Assembly (NCBI GenBank): GCA_002162095.1 | Contig: CP021424.1 | Location: 682,001 to 746,000, forward strand | Direction: 5' to 3' | Origin: Armatimonadetes bacterium Uphvl-Ar2 | Lineage (GTDB): Bacteria; Armatimonadota; Fimbriimonadia; Fimbriimonadales; Fimbriimonadaceae | DNA: 64,000 nt | In this document: in pieces, positions 17,093 to 25,645 of the stretch | Layout: every line of letters starts with the position of its first letter | Position numbering within the stretch: the first letter of the stretch is position 1 | Position numbers and translations under genes: made by a program | The notes under the pieces: generated by a model | The model's database searches: none | Seen by the model: the letters and a program-made list of their open reading frames with translations, nothing else | What the model was told of the DNA's origin: nothing

Positions 17093-18937
17093 CTATGGCG
17101 CGACGGCCAGCCACTCGTTCCAGCGGGTATCCGCCGCCCATTTGAGGCGTTCGTAATCCGGCCGGAGGCTGGGGTACAGGTCCTTGCCCATGAAGTCAAT
17201 CGCCACGCCTCGGCTCCCGGCACTCTGGTTGTTGTGGCCCTCATGGATGATCGCGTTGTTGGCCGCCGTGATGACATCGGTCGCCGCCGCCTTCACCGGG
17301 GCCGGAGTGCCGGCTTCCGCGTTCAGGCGCGTGCAGATGTCAATCAAGTCGCGGTACACCCGCGTCGAATTCGGACTGTAAGCCTGCGCGTTGGCCCGGA
17401 TCAACGGCACGATGGTCTGGAGGTTCGCTTCCTGCGCAATCAGGTTTGCGGCCAGGATGTCCACCGCCGTCGCCAGCGCCGGCAGGCGACTCGTGTCTAT
17501 CACACTCTGGGTGATCTTGCGGGTCGCATAGGGCGGGTTGTTCACCATTGCCTCCACAAAGCCGAGCGTCAGGTCCGCCGTAAGTGCGTCCGGATTGTCT
17601 CGGAATCCATCAAACACCGCATCGTAGGGGTAGCCATCCGCCGGCGGGCTCTCCTCGCTGCCCACCACGTAGAGGGCGCGGTTGCGGGCTTCGTAGGCCA
17701 CTTCCACCATCTGCATCAGGCTCGCGTCCCAGGCCAGGATGTCGAATACGTTGGAACCCAGTGCTTCGTCAATCTCCCACGTCTGGATGCTGGTGCCGTA
17801 TTCGTCGTCGTAGCTAAAGCCGCGCGTACCGCCTTCCTCCAGGTTGCTGCGCTTCCAGCCGTTGCCGTGGTTCCACACCACGAGGCAGTAGCGGTCGGCC
17901 GGATAGTTAGCCTTGCCCCAGGTGATGAAGTCGTTGAGGGTTTGCGGGTCGCCCATGTCGAGCGGCTGGCCGAGGCCGTTCACCATGTTGTTCTGCACGA
18001 GTTCACTGGCAATGTTGCCCGTGGTGTCGTACTTCACCAGGTACCGGCGCACGCCGTCGAAGCTCGAACTCGGGAATTGGTCGCGCGACTGCTTCCACTG
18101 CACCACAAAGCGGACGTCGGGGTTGTTCGCCACCCGCTCCATCTGGTTCACGTTGAGGTCGCTGGCCTGGAAGAGGTCATTGGCGGCATTGATGTAGACA
18201 AGTACGGTCCACTTGGAACGAGTGATGACGAGATCCTCGATCGTCACGCCCACCGAACCGTTCAACGGCCCTTCCGCCCAGGTAGAGGTGATGTTGGCGG
18301 TGCCCGCATTGACGCCCGTGACGACGCCCGCCGCGCTCACCGTGGCCGTGCCGGTGGCCGAACTCGCAAAGGAGATCGAACCCGGCGTGACAAAGCGCGC
18401 CGAGCCATCGACCGACCAAACCGTCGAAATCACGCGCCGCACGGCTTGCTCCTTCAGGGTCAAGCTGGTGGGGTTCAGGCTTACGGCCTGCGGAGTGGTG
18501 CCAAAAGACGTGTTAGCGTTCACTGTGTTCGAGCCCGTGCCGCAGAAGTCCAGCACCTGGCTGGTGGTGCCAAGTTCCGTGCCCGTGCCGCCCTCCGCCG
18601 CATAGAGGCGTGCCCGGAGTTCATAGACCCCCGGCGTTAGGCTACTGGCGATGATTTGGCCCGTGGACTGGCTGGCTCGGTCCAGGCTTTCTGTGCGGAT
18701 CACTTGGCCGTTGGCATCCAGCAGTTGCACGACCTGGCTGGCCGCCGAGGGCGATGTGCCCCACGTCGTCCGATAGTTGAGGGTACCGGCCGGGGTGCCC
18801 GCTGGGCAGATGTCACCCAGTTGGCGCGTCCCCCCGCCCGTCGATCCGCCTGTGGTGACGCCACCGCCCCCACCGCCGCAGCCCGCCAAGAAGGTGGCTA
18901 GGCCCACCGCTACCATGATCCAGCCCGAAACTCGCAT
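17093..18937 (-). CDS. Clostripain-like (C11) lipoprotein with catalytic Cys replaced by Ser
   Basis: Predicted surface lipoprotein: start at 18937 gives a signal peptide with lipobox LAGC (Cys20), then a Gly-rich linker. 614 residues. A bacterial Ig-like (BIG2-type) domain lies at about 145-235 (SLNPTSLTLKEQ...GVVTGVNAGTANIT). The clostripain domain begins with KWTVLVYINAANDL (near 243) and keeps the catalytic His in WNHGNG (His357). The position of the nucleophile, DACLM in the family, reads DASLM with AGC coding Ser406. The protein is probably a non-cleaving binder or has a changed mechanism. A longer frame to 19252 overlaps the divergent GGDEF gene and is rejected. Confidence 0.85.
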   Translation of the reverse strand: MRVSGWIMVAVGLATFLAGCGGGGGGVTTGGSTGGGTRQLGDICPAGTPAGTLNYRTTWGTSPSAASQVVQLLDANGQVIRTESLDRASQSTGQIIASSLTPGVYELRARLYAAEGGTGTELGTTSQVLDFCGTGSNTVNANTSFGTTPQAVSLNPTSLTLKEQAVRRVISTVWSVDGSARFVTPGSISFASSATGTATVSAAGVVTGVNAGTANITSTWAEGPLNGSVGVTIEDLVITRSKWTVLVYINAANDLFQASDLNVNQMERVANNPDVRFVVQWKQSRDQFPSSSFDGVRRYLVKYDTTGNIASELVQNNMVNGLGQPLDMGDPQTLNDFITWGKANYPADRYCLVVWNHGNGWKRSNLEEGGTRGFSYDDEYGTSIQTWEIDEALGSNVFDILAWDASLMQMVEVAYEARNRALYVVGSEESPPADGYPYDAVFDGFRDNPDALTADLTLGFVEAMVNNPPYATRKITQSVIDTSRLPALATAVDILAANLIAQEANLQTIVPLIRANAQAYSPNSTRVYRDLIDICTRLNAEAGTPAPVKAAATDVITAANNAIIHEGHNNQSAGSRGVAIDFMGKDLYPSLRPDYERLKWAADTRWNEWLAVAP

Positions 18938-19024
18938 TTTCAAGAGGTTGACGCATTTCCCTCGGTCTTCGTTCTCAGTTGGCCTCTTGCTGGACCCGAA
19001 ATGAACCGAAAACTTATGTAACGA

Positions 19025-20905
19025 GTGCCCGACGCCCCCCTCCCCCATGAACTGAAGACGGCACTGCTGGGTGCCGGCCTCTTGGTTCACGAAAACGATT
19101 GGTCTGACTATGGCCAAGGTTTTCCTCTTGAACTGGAAATTCCGAACGGGCGTTCCTTGTCCCTCAGTCTCGACTGGGCGGCACTGTTCTCGCGGTTTGA
19201 CGAAGGTCAGATTGGCGGGGCGGTCATAAAGGACACCGGCGAAGTCACGCAATCCTGGGGGTTAGCCCGCCGCGTGCCGGTGCTGGCCAAGGGGCAGAAC
19301 ATTTTTGAGAGCCCGGTTGGGCTCTTGGCCGAATCGGTTTTCCGGGGCTTCCCTTCGCACTTGCTCCTCAATGGCGTGCGCCTGCTGGGCGCGGGCCTGC
19401 CCGCCCACGACCCCACCCACCTGCTGGTGCTGGTGGTGGAAGCCGCCGAGGAGTACGACGCCTGGCGAAAGGCCAGCCTGAGCGAGCGCAAGGCCGACGC
19501 CCTCAAGCGCATTGGCAAGGCGCTGAACATGAATCAAACCCAGCAGTCGCTGGCCGTGGCCGCCACGCACTCCATCGCTTCCGCGGCTGAGCTCGCCGCC
19601 GTGATGCTGTGGACGTACAACGAGGAGCAGAACGCCCTGGAACTAGCCGCCAACGTGGGCGCCAATCGCCAGGGGCTGCAGTTCTTTGGTCATCTCCCCT
19701 TGGGCGAACACCCCAAGTGCTTGGCCGACCTGGTGGCGACCGAGCGCAAGCCCATTGTGCTGGCCCAAGCCGAAGATTCTCCGCTCACCGCCGAAATCGA
19801 AGCCAAGATTTGCTACTTGCCCCCCGGGGGCATCGTGGTGCACCCGCTCATCGTGGGGGACAACCTCCTGGGCGTGATTGAGTACGTCGGCCGCGCCGAC
19901 GACACCGCCTTTACCGACACGGTGGACCTCTACCAGACCATCAGCGAGCACCTGGCGCTGGCCCTGCACAGTGCCCACCTCTTTGAGGCGACGGAGCGCC
20001 TGGCCCGGCACGACCCCCTCACCGGGATTGCCAACCACCGCGCCATGCAAGATTTCCTGGCCGCCAAGGTGACCGAAAGCAACCGCAACAAGTCTCCCCT
20101 AGGCGTGCTGATGATTGACGTGGACCACTTCCGCAAGTTCAACGAGGAAGAGGGGCACGACGCGGGGGACGAAGTGCTGCGCCTGGTGGCCCGCACCCTC
20201 CGCGACCAGGTGCGCACCTACGACCTGGCCGCCCGCTACGGCGGGGAGGAGTTCACCGTCATCCTGCCCGATCTGGACCAGCGCCGCACCGAAGAAGCCG
20301 CCGATCGCCTCCGCGACGCCATTAGCAAGCTGCAATACGTGAACGCCGCGGGTCAAACCCGCCAAATCACGGCTAGCTTTGGCGTCGCCAACTACCCGGC
20401 CAATGGCAACACGCCCAGCCTGGTGCTGAAGGCTGCGGACCTGGCGCTCTACGAAGCCAAGCGCAACGGCCGCAACTGCGTGGCCACCGCCACCCAGGCG
20501 CTGCCCAAGCCGCCCGAACTGCGCCCGTTCGATTTGTCTCCGCTCAAGGGCCTGGTGCCCGCCGAAGCCCTGGCCGAATGCGCCCGCGAACTGGAAACCT
20601 ACCGCCGTGACCTCGTGGCCCTCAAGCTGCTTGAGGTCTGCGGCACGGATGGGATTGATGCCCTGGCCCGCGCATTTACTTTGATGCTTCTGTTGCCGGA
20701 GAAAACGCCGGAGTGGGCGCTCGATCTGCCCCACGATTGGTCGGTGGCGCTCAACTTGGCGCGGGCTTTGGTGCACGCCGGACCGAGCAGCCGGGACTAC
20801 CTTCGGGCCGGTGCCACCGTCTGGAACTACCGCCAAGGCTCGGAATCTGGGTTCTTGGACCCAGAATTCCTGTCGATCCTGGCCTCGCAGCCCGAAGCGG
20901 CTTGA
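19025..20905 (+). CDS. GAF-GGDEF diguanylate cyclase
   Basis: Makes cyclic di-GMP from GTP, a signal that commonly controls pili and adhesion. 626 residues from a GTG start, the first start after an in-frame stop. An unassigned N-terminal region (1-165) is followed by a GAF-like sensor domain (about 168-325, with VHPLIVGDNLLGVIEYVGR), a GGDEF domain (about 332-495) with DPLTGIANHRAM, intact active-site GGEEF at 406-410 and the inhibitory I-site RTYD five residues before it (397-400). A C-terminal region of about 125 residues is unassigned. No membrane segment is seen, so it is probably cytoplasmic. Confidence 0.93.
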   Translation: MPDAPLPHELKTALLGAGLLVHENDWSDYGQGFPLELEIPNGRSLSLSLDWAALFSRFDEGQIGGAVIKDTGEVTQSWGLARRVPVLAKGQNIFESPVGLLAESVFRGFPSHLLLNGVRLLGAGLPAHDPTHLLVLVVEAAEEYDAWRKASLSERKADALKRIGKALNMNQTQQSLAVAATHSIASAAELAAVMLWTYNEEQNALELAANVGANRQGLQFFGHLPLGEHPKCLADLVATERKPIVLAQAEDSPLTAEIEAKICYLPPGGIVVHPLIVGDNLLGVIEYVGRADDTAFTDTVDLYQTISEHLALALHSAHLFEATERLARHDPLTGIANHRAMQDFLAAKVTESNRNKSPLGVLMIDVDHFRKFNEEEGHDAGDEVLRLVARTLRDQVRTYDLAARYGGEEFTVILPDLDQRRTEEAADRLRDAISKLQYVNAAGQTRQITASFGVANYPANGNTPSLVLKAADLALYEAKRNGRNCVATATQALPKPPELRPFDLSPLKGLVPAEALAECARELETYRRDLVALKLLEVCGTDGIDALARAFTLMLLLPEKTPEWALDLPHDWSVALNLARALVHAGPSSRDYLRAGATVWNYRQGSESGFLDPEFLSILASQPEAA

Positions 20906-20931
20906 GGACCACCAACGAATTGAGGCATAAT
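20902..20931 (+). promoter_or_regulatory. Promoter of rplU-rpmA
   Basis: TTGAGG at 20902-20907 and CATAAT at 20926-20931 are separated by 18 bp, close to the sigma-70 consensus, and precede rplU by 33 bp. The -35 overlaps the end of the cyclase gene. A strong ribosome site GGAGGT lies at 20951. Confidence 0.6.
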
Positions 20932-20964
20932 CTCGATTCGCCCCACCGTTGGAGGTGTTTGCGT

Positions 20965-21279
20965 ATGTATGCGATTGTGAAGACCGGCGGAAAGCAGTTC
21001 AAGGCCGCCAAGGACGAAGTGCTCCAAGTTGAAAAGTTGGAAGGCGAGCCGGGCACGAAGATTGAACTCGACGAAGTTTTGATGCTGAACAACGACGGCA
21101 AAGTGACCATCGGGAGCCCGTTTGTGAAGGGCGCCCGCGTGAAGGCCACGATCATCCGTCAGGGCAAGGCCAAGAAGATCGAAGCTTTCAACTACAAGCC
21201 GAAGAAGAACGTGCGCAAGCACTGGGGCCACCGCCAACCGGTGACCTTCCTTCGCGTTGACGAGGTCGTGGCCAAGTAA
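20965..21279 (+). CDS. rplU: 50S ribosomal protein L21
   Basis: Large-subunit ribosomal protein binding 23S rRNA. 104 residues, the usual size. The start MYAIVKTGGKQFK at 20965 has GGAGGT 8 bp upstream; the reading frame open from 20713 is the end of the cyclase region in another frame and is not coding. Conserved parts include KLEGEPGTKIELDEVLM, GSPFVKGARVKATI and the C-terminal RKHWGHRQPVTFLRV. It is followed by rpmA, the standard pairing. Confidence 0.98.
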   Translation: MYAIVKTGGKQFKAAKDEVLQVEKLEGEPGTKIELDEVLMLNNDGKVTIGSPFVKGARVKATIIRQGKAKKIEAFNYKPKKNVRKHWGHRQPVTFLRVDEVVAK

Positions 21280-21304
21280 GCCCGATCCCAGAGGTAATTG
21301 AGAA

Positions 21305-21565
21305 ATGGCACATAAGAAGGGTCAAGGTTCATCCAAGAACGGTCGCGATAGCAATTCCCAGCGCCTCGGCGTGAAGCGCTACGCGGGCGAAATCGTCAAG
21401 GCTGGCAGCATCATCGTTCGCCAGCGCGGCACCAAGTTCTACGCCGGCGCCGGCGTGGGCATGGGCAACGACCACACCCTGTACGCCATGGTTGGCGGCC
21501 AGGTGAAGTTCGAAACGCGACGCAACCGCAAGTGGGTGTGCGTGTACGAACACCAGACCGCGTAA
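21305..21565 (+). CDS. rpmA: 50S ribosomal protein L27
   Basis: Large-subunit ribosomal protein near the peptidyl-transferase centre. 86 residues beginning [20 protein letters not shown] with no cleavable N-terminal extension of the Firmicutes kind. Conserved [24 protein letters not shown] and [10 protein letters not shown]. It lies 25 bp after rplU and ends before a strong terminator. obg, often next in this operon, does not follow here. Confidence 0.98.
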   Translation: MAHKKGQGSSKNGRDSNSQRLGVKRYAGEIVKAGSIIVRQRGTKFYAGAGVGMGNDHTLYAMVGGQVKFETRRNRKWVCVYEHQTA

Positions 21566-21587
21566 CGGTTCCAATCGCAATCTGAGT

Positions 21588-21626
21588 CGCCCCTCGTCCC
21601 GCCGGACGAGGGGCGATTTTCGTTTT
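21588..21626 (+). terminator. Rho-independent terminator of rplU-rpmA
   Basis: A perfect 12-bp stem CGCCCCTCGTCC/GGACGAGGGGCG with a 4-base CGCC loop, followed by ATTTTCGTTTT. It lies 22 bp after the rpmA stop. Confidence 0.92.
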
Positions 21627-21643
21627 GGGTTCTTTGGTTGGTC

Positions 21644-22615
21644 TTAAACCAGACCCGCGCGCAGCAGATCCTTCAGCACCAGCAGCCCAATCGGGCGCTC
21701 GTGATACACCACCGGCATCTCGCCGATCTTGCGCGGATGGTTCTGGAACACTTCCAGCGCCTCGAACGCCAGCATGTCCTGCTCAATGGTGCTGGGCGAG
21801 GGAGACATCGCATCTTTCGTCGCCGCGGTTCGGGCATCCTTCCCGCTCAGAAAGAAGCGGCGCAGGTCGCCATCACTCACAAACCCGGTCAGGCGTCCGG
21901 CTTGGTCCACCACGCACGCCCCGCCAGAGCCCGCGCGCGTAATTACGCCCATCGCCTCCAGCAGCGGCGTGGTCTCGCCCACAATCGCTAGGTCGTCGCC
22001 GGTGCGCATGGTGTCGGCCACTCGCAAGGTCAGGCGGCGGCCCAGCGCCCCCGCCGGGTGGAACTTGGCAAAGTCTTCGGGTCGGAAGTTCCGCGCCTCC
22101 ATCACCGCCACTGCCAGGGCGTCACTCACCGCCAGCATGGCCGTGGTGCTGGTGGTCGGGGCCAGGTTGTGCGGGCAAACTTCGCGCTCCACGTTCACGT
22201 CCAACACCAGGTCGGCGAGGTGCGCCGCTGAGCTCTGTCTCCGCCCGGTCATCGTAATCACCCGCGCCCCGATCTGCCGAAACGATGGAAACAGCCGCAC
22301 GAGTTCATCGGTTTCGCCGCTGTAGGTGTAAACCAGCACCAGATCCTGCGCCGTCACCATCCCCAGGTCGCCGTGCACGGCCTCGGCGGCGTGCATAAAG
22401 ACGCTCGGCGTGCCCGTGCTGCTCAAGGTCGCGCTGGCCTTGGCCGCAATGTGGCCGCTCTTGCCCACCCCGCACGTCACCACCCGACCCTTGCACTCGT
22501 GCATCCAGGTCACCGCCTGGGCAAAGGCGTCGTCCAGTCGGTCGGCCAGGGCCGTCAGGGCGCCGGCTTCGTCCCGCAGCACCTGCTGCAGGCGGGTCAG
22601 GTGGTCGGTACTCAC
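21644..22615 (-). CDS. kdsD: Arabinose-5-phosphate isomerase (KdsD/KpsF/GutQ family)
   Basis: Interconverts ribulose-5-phosphate and arabinose-5-phosphate, the first step towards the LPS sugar Kdo, in the cytoplasm. 323 residues from the GTG at 22615, which overlaps the rocF stop as GTGA; a longer frame to 22675 is unlikely. An N-terminal SIS domain (about 35-165) carries TCGVGKSGHIAAKASATLSS, FMHAAEAVHGDLG and YSGETDE; two CBS domains follow (about 195-323). Its presence supports a Kdo-type outer membrane. Confidence 0.92.
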   Translation of the reverse strand: MSTDHLTRLQQVLRDEAGALTALADRLDDAFAQAVTWMHECKGRVVTCGVGKSGHIAAKASATLSSTGTPSVFMHAAEAVHGDLGMVTAQDLVLVYTYSGETDELVRLFPSFRQIGARVITMTGRRQSSAAHLADLVLDVNVEREVCPHNLAPTTSTTAMLAVSDALAVAVMEARNFRPEDFAKFHPAGALGRRLTLRVADTMRTGDDLAIVGETTPLLEAMGVITRAGSGGACVVDQAGRLTGFVSDGDLRRFFLSGKDARTAATKDAMSPSPSTIEQDMLAFEALEVFQNHPRKIGEMPVVYHERPIGLLVLKDLLRAGLV

Positions 22616-23598
22616 GGCGCGGCGTCTCCCTTGTACTGATGCAGCACCGTGCGGCCAAACAGGCTGCAGGCCCACTCCACGGCCACGGCGGCGGTTTCGT
22701 TGTTCATGTCGGCCAGGGGGTTCACTTCCACCAAATCCAGACCGACCAAACGATAGGGATTGCCGCTGCTGTCAAACTGGCGGCAGAACCGTTCCGCCAC
22801 CAGGTGCCCTTCGCGGTAGGTCAGCCCGCCGCGCACCGCCGTCCCCGTGCCCGGGGCGTAGATCGGGTCCAGTGCGTCCACGTCAAAGCTCAGCCACACG
22901 TTCTTCACGTTACGGGCCGAGAGCCAGGCTTCGAGCTCATCCATCACATTGCCGATGCTCTTGTCGTCAATCTCTTGCATCGTAATGGCCCGCGCCTGCG
23001 GGATGTTCATCAGGTTGGCGGCTTCGCCCGGGTCCACATCGCGTAGGCCGATCCAGGCCACGGCTTTCGGCGTGTACGCGGGCATCACAGTGGTGAGAAT
23101 CTGTTGCCACACAATATCGAGGTCGGCGCGACGGGCATCAGGGATGTGCGGGTTCGGGGCGTCGTCCACCATGCGCAGGGCCGCGGCCAGGGGCATGCCG
23201 TGCAGGTTGCCGCTCGGGCTGGTGGCGGGGGTGTTGAGGTCCATGTGGGCGTCAATCCACACCACGGCCAGGTCGCCTTCGGTGGCGCGCAGAGCCCCCG
23301 CCAGTGACCCCATGCTGAGGCTGTGGTCCCCGCCCATCATCAGGGGGATGTGACCGGCGCGGATGCTAGCTTCCACCCGCGGGGCCAAGGCCTGGTAGGC
23401 GCGGATGGCCAGTTGGGCGGTTTCGGCCCATCCCGGCAGCGGGTGCGTGTCCAGCGGAATCGTGTCGCCGCTATCCATCACCTCGTCCAGGCGGGCGAGG
23501 GCCTCCGGCATGCCCGCCATGCGCAGGGCGGCGGGGCCCAGCCGGCTACCCGTGCGGCGGCCGCAACCATCAAAGGGTGAGCCAATCAGCTCAATCAT
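22612..23598 (-). CDS. rocF: Arginase
   Basis: Mn-dependent ureohydrolase, probably hydrolysing arginine to ornithine and urea. 328 residues. All three signatures are present: GGDHSLSMGS, DAHMDLNTPATSPSGNLHGMPL-type segment (read in two parts: DAHMDLNTP and SPSGNLHGMPL) and SFDVDALDP; the SGNLHG loop favours arginase over agmatinase. Translationally coupled to kdsD by a 4-bp overlap, although the two have no obvious shared pathway. Confidence 0.92.
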   Translation of the reverse strand: MIELIGSPFDGCGRRTGSRLGPAALRMAGMPEALARLDEVMDSGDTIPLDTHPLPGWAETAQLAIRAYQALAPRVEASIRAGHIPLMMGGDHSLSMGSLAGALRATEGDLAVVWIDAHMDLNTPATSPSGNLHGMPLAAALRMVDDAPNPHIPDARRADLDIVWQQILTTVMPAYTPKAVAWIGLRDVDPGEAANLMNIPQARAITMQEIDDKSIGNVMDELEAWLSARNVKNVWLSFDVDALDPIYAPGTGTAVRGGLTYREGHLVAERFCRQFDSSGNPYRLVGLDLVEVNPLADMNNETAAVAVEWACSLFGRTVLHQYKGDAAP

Positions 23599-23657
23599 GC
23601 CCTTGATCTTACTACCGGGCCCGAATCCAGAACCGGGAGGCTCGGTAACCTCGCCCC

Positions 23658-24221
23658 ATGAGTTCGCGCGTCGGGGTCTTGGCCATCCAGGGAGACTACG
23701 CCTGCCACATGCAAGTCTTTGCCGGGCTGGGGGCCGAAGTGAACGAAGTGCGCACTCCGGAAGACCTCGCCCAGGTGGACCGCTTGGTGATCCCCGGCGG
23801 TGAGAGCTCCACCGTGGGCAAGCTGCTGGAGCGCTACGGCACCGGGGCGGCCATCCGTGAACGGGCGGCGGCGGGCATGCCGATTTGGGGCACCTGCATG
23901 GGCATGATCATGCTGGCCAAGCGCATTGAGAACCGCACCCAGTACGCGCTGGAACTCCTTGACATCACCGTGCGGCGCAACGCCTTTGGCGCGCAGGTGC
24001 ACAGCTTCGAAACCGAGGTGCCCATCGCCGGCTGGGAAGAGCCCCTCACCGCCGTCTTCATCCGCGCGCCCATCGTCACCGAGATTGGCGCAAACGTTGA
24101 GGTGCTGGCCCGCTACGAAGACAAGATCGTGGCCGTGCGCGAGGGCAAGCTCCTGGGCACCAGTTTCCACCCGGAGCTCACCGACGACACGCGTTTGGCC
24201 GCTGAGTTTCTGACCTACTAA
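23658..24221 (+). CDS. pdxT: Pyridoxal 5'-phosphate synthase glutaminase subunit
   Basis: Glutaminase that feeds ammonia to PdxS for vitamin B6 synthesis. 187 residues. Class I glutamine amidotransferase fold with VGVLAIQGDY, PGGESSTVGKLL, catalytic Cys in GTCMGMI and the His-Glu pair in SFHPEL near the C-terminus. The RNAFGAQVHSFE segment is specific to PdxT. pdxS is not adjacent in this window, whereas it usually is in operon with pdxT. Confidence 0.95.
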   Translation: MSSRVGVLAIQGDYACHMQVFAGLGAEVNEVRTPEDLAQVDRLVIPGGESSTVGKLLERYGTGAAIRERAAAGMPIWGTCMGMIMLAKRIENRTQYALELLDITVRRNAFGAQVHSFETEVPIAGWEEPLTAVFIRAPIVTEIGANVEVLARYEDKIVAVREGKLLGTSFHPELTDDTRLAAEFLTY

Positions 24222-24230
24222 CCTCGCTCC

Positions 24231-24271
24231 GCAAAAAGAAAAAGCCCGGCTCCGTGGGGGCGGAAACCGGG
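24231..24271 (-). terminator. Probable terminator of the ribD operon
   Basis: Read on the minus strand, CCCGG and CCGGG with inner TCCG/CGGA form an interrupted hairpin followed by CTTTTTCTTTTT. It lies about 95 bp beyond the ribD stop. On the plus strand it follows pdxT by 24 bp but has no T-run in that direction. The 144-bp gap between pdxT and ribD holds no gene. Confidence 0.6.
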
Positions 24272-24365
24272 TGTTATGGGGAGGAATGAAGCACTAGAAT
24301 GACAATCTTAGGACGCAACCTCGCCCCGCCATGTTCCAAGAAATCCTCAGAATTCTGAAAAATTC

Positions 24366-25343
24366 TTAGCGGCGTCGATAGATGCGCTCTTCGTCCGGCC
24401 CGTGAGTGCGGGTTTCGTCCGGTTCGCCCAGGTTCGGGTCCGCGCTCCCGTGCCACGGGATGCCCTCGCCCCACTCGGTCGGCGCCACAAACTGGTGCAA
24501 TTCATCCCACGCTCCCGCGCGCAGAAACTCACCCAGAGTGAAGGCCCCGCCCTCTACCAGCAGACTGGTCACGCCCTGCGCCCAGAGATGCGCCAGCACT
24601 CCGGCCACACCACCCCGCACTTCCTCGCGCAGCCACATCACCTCGCCCGGCGACTGAAACACCTTTTCACTCCCGCTGAGCAAAGATTGAGGGTCTAGGA
24701 CAATTTTGGTCACGGGCCGCCCCAGGCCCGGCAACCGGGCATCCAGGCGCGGATCATCCGCCCGCACCGTCCCCACGCCCACCAGCACCGCGCCCATCTG
24801 CGCGCGGAGAGCGTGGGCCGCCAGGCGCGCCGCCTCGCCCGTGATCCACTTGCTCGTGCCATCCAGCCGGGCCAGGTAGCCGTCCTGGGTGGTCGCCACC
24901 TTCAGTATCACGTAAGGGCATTGCCGCCGGGCCGCCGTCAGCCACACCCGGTTGACGGCTTCGGCCTCGGGCAAAGAGATCTGGTCCACCAAAACCCCCG
25001 CCGCTCGCAATGCTTCGGCTCCGCCCTGCGCTCTGGGGTTCGGGTCGGGCACGGCGTAAACCACCCGCGCCACTCCTGCATTGAGCAGGGCCATGCTGCA
25101 CGGCGGCGTGCGCCCATGGTGGTGGCAAGGCTCTAGCGTGACGTAAGCAGTGCCCCCCTGCGCCCGCTCACCGGCGGCCGCCAATGCCACGACTTCCGCG
25201 TGCGGTCCGCCCGCAAAGGCGTGGAACCCCTCACCCACCACCTCATTGCCGCGCAAAATCACGCAGCCCACGTGGGGGTTGGGCGCGGGGTAGCCCCCGG
25301 CCGCCAATTCGCATGCCCGCCGCAGGGCTTCAAGGTCCTTCAT
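24366..25343 (-). CDS. ribD: Bifunctional riboflavin biosynthesis deaminase/reductase RibD
   Basis: Second and third steps of riboflavin synthesis: deamination of the pyrimidine and reduction of the ribosyl side chain. 325 residues. N-terminal deaminase (1-140) with zinc ligands in GGPHAEVVAL and TLEPCHHHGRTPPC; C-terminal reductase (about 145-310) with YVILKVATTQDGYLA, TGEAAR, VGVGTVRADDPRL and VEGGAFTLGEFL. The C-terminal 25 residues are Glu/Asp/Arg-rich. Other rib genes are not nearby. It overlaps the preceding small gene by 4 bp. Confidence 0.94.
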   Translation of the reverse strand: MKDLEALRRACELAAGGYPAPNPHVGCVILRGNEVVGEGFHAFAGGPHAEVVALAAAGERAQGGTAYVTLEPCHHHGRTPPCSMALLNAGVARVVYAVPDPNPRAQGGAEALRAAGVLVDQISLPEAEAVNRVWLTAARRQCPYVILKVATTQDGYLARLDGTSKWITGEAARLAAHALRAQMGAVLVGVGTVRADDPRLDARLPGLGRPVTKIVLDPQSLLSGSEKVFQSPGEVMWLREEVRGGVAGVLAHLWAQGVTSLLVEGGAFTLGEFLRAGAWDELHQFVAPTEWGEGIPWHGSADPNLGEPDETRTHGPDEERIYRRR

Positions 25344-25645
25344 TCGCTTCGGTTCGCCCGGTTCTGGTGGTCCTTCAGCGAACCTTCAATCAGATTCTTC
25401 AGCGCCTCGCGCTCCCCTTCGATGAACTCCACCCGGGCCTGCCGCGCAATGAGCATGGCGCCCCACGCCGCGCCCAGCCACACCATGGCCGTGAGGCTGA
25501 AGCCCACCAGCAGGCGCTGGCCATACTGCGCTTTCACTCGGGCCGGTGCATTCTGCGGGGGGACGTCGCGGAACTGCAACGCCAACAAAAGCAACCCGGC
25601 CAGGCCGGTGACCACCAAGGCCGTTACGATGACTTTGAGCCGCAT
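25340..25645 (-). CDS. Small two-helix membrane protein of unknown function
   Basis: 101 residues, not recognised. It has two hydrophobic segments, about 5-25 (VIVTALVVTGLAGLLLLALQF) and 46-67 (LLVGFSLTAMVWLGAAWGAML), separated by a basic loop, then a charged C-terminal helix of about 30 residues. It overlaps rpe by 22 bp at its start and ribD by 4 bp at its end, so it is locked into the operon. A membrane anchor or assembly role is possible but nothing shows it. Confidence 0.75.
   Translation of the reverse strand: MRLKVIVTALVVTGLAGLLLLALQFRDVPPQNAPARVKAQYGQRLLVGFSLTAMVWLGAAWGAMLIARQARVEFIEGEREALKNLIEGSLKDHQNRANRSE

Noticed and set aside
18938-19252. Longer N-terminus for the clostripain-like protein (start at 19252)
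   Set aside because: It would overlap 228 bp of the divergent cyclase and would place the clear lipoprotein signal 105 residues into the protein.
20713-21279. Longer form of L21 starting at 20713
   Set aside because: The first 84 codons overlap the end of the cyclase gene and precede the promoter; L21 begins at 20965 with a perfect ribosome site.
24222-24365. FMN riboswitch linked to ribD
   Set aside because: This gap is downstream of ribD, not upstream, and ribD's 5' end overlaps another gene. No riboswitch fold was recognised.
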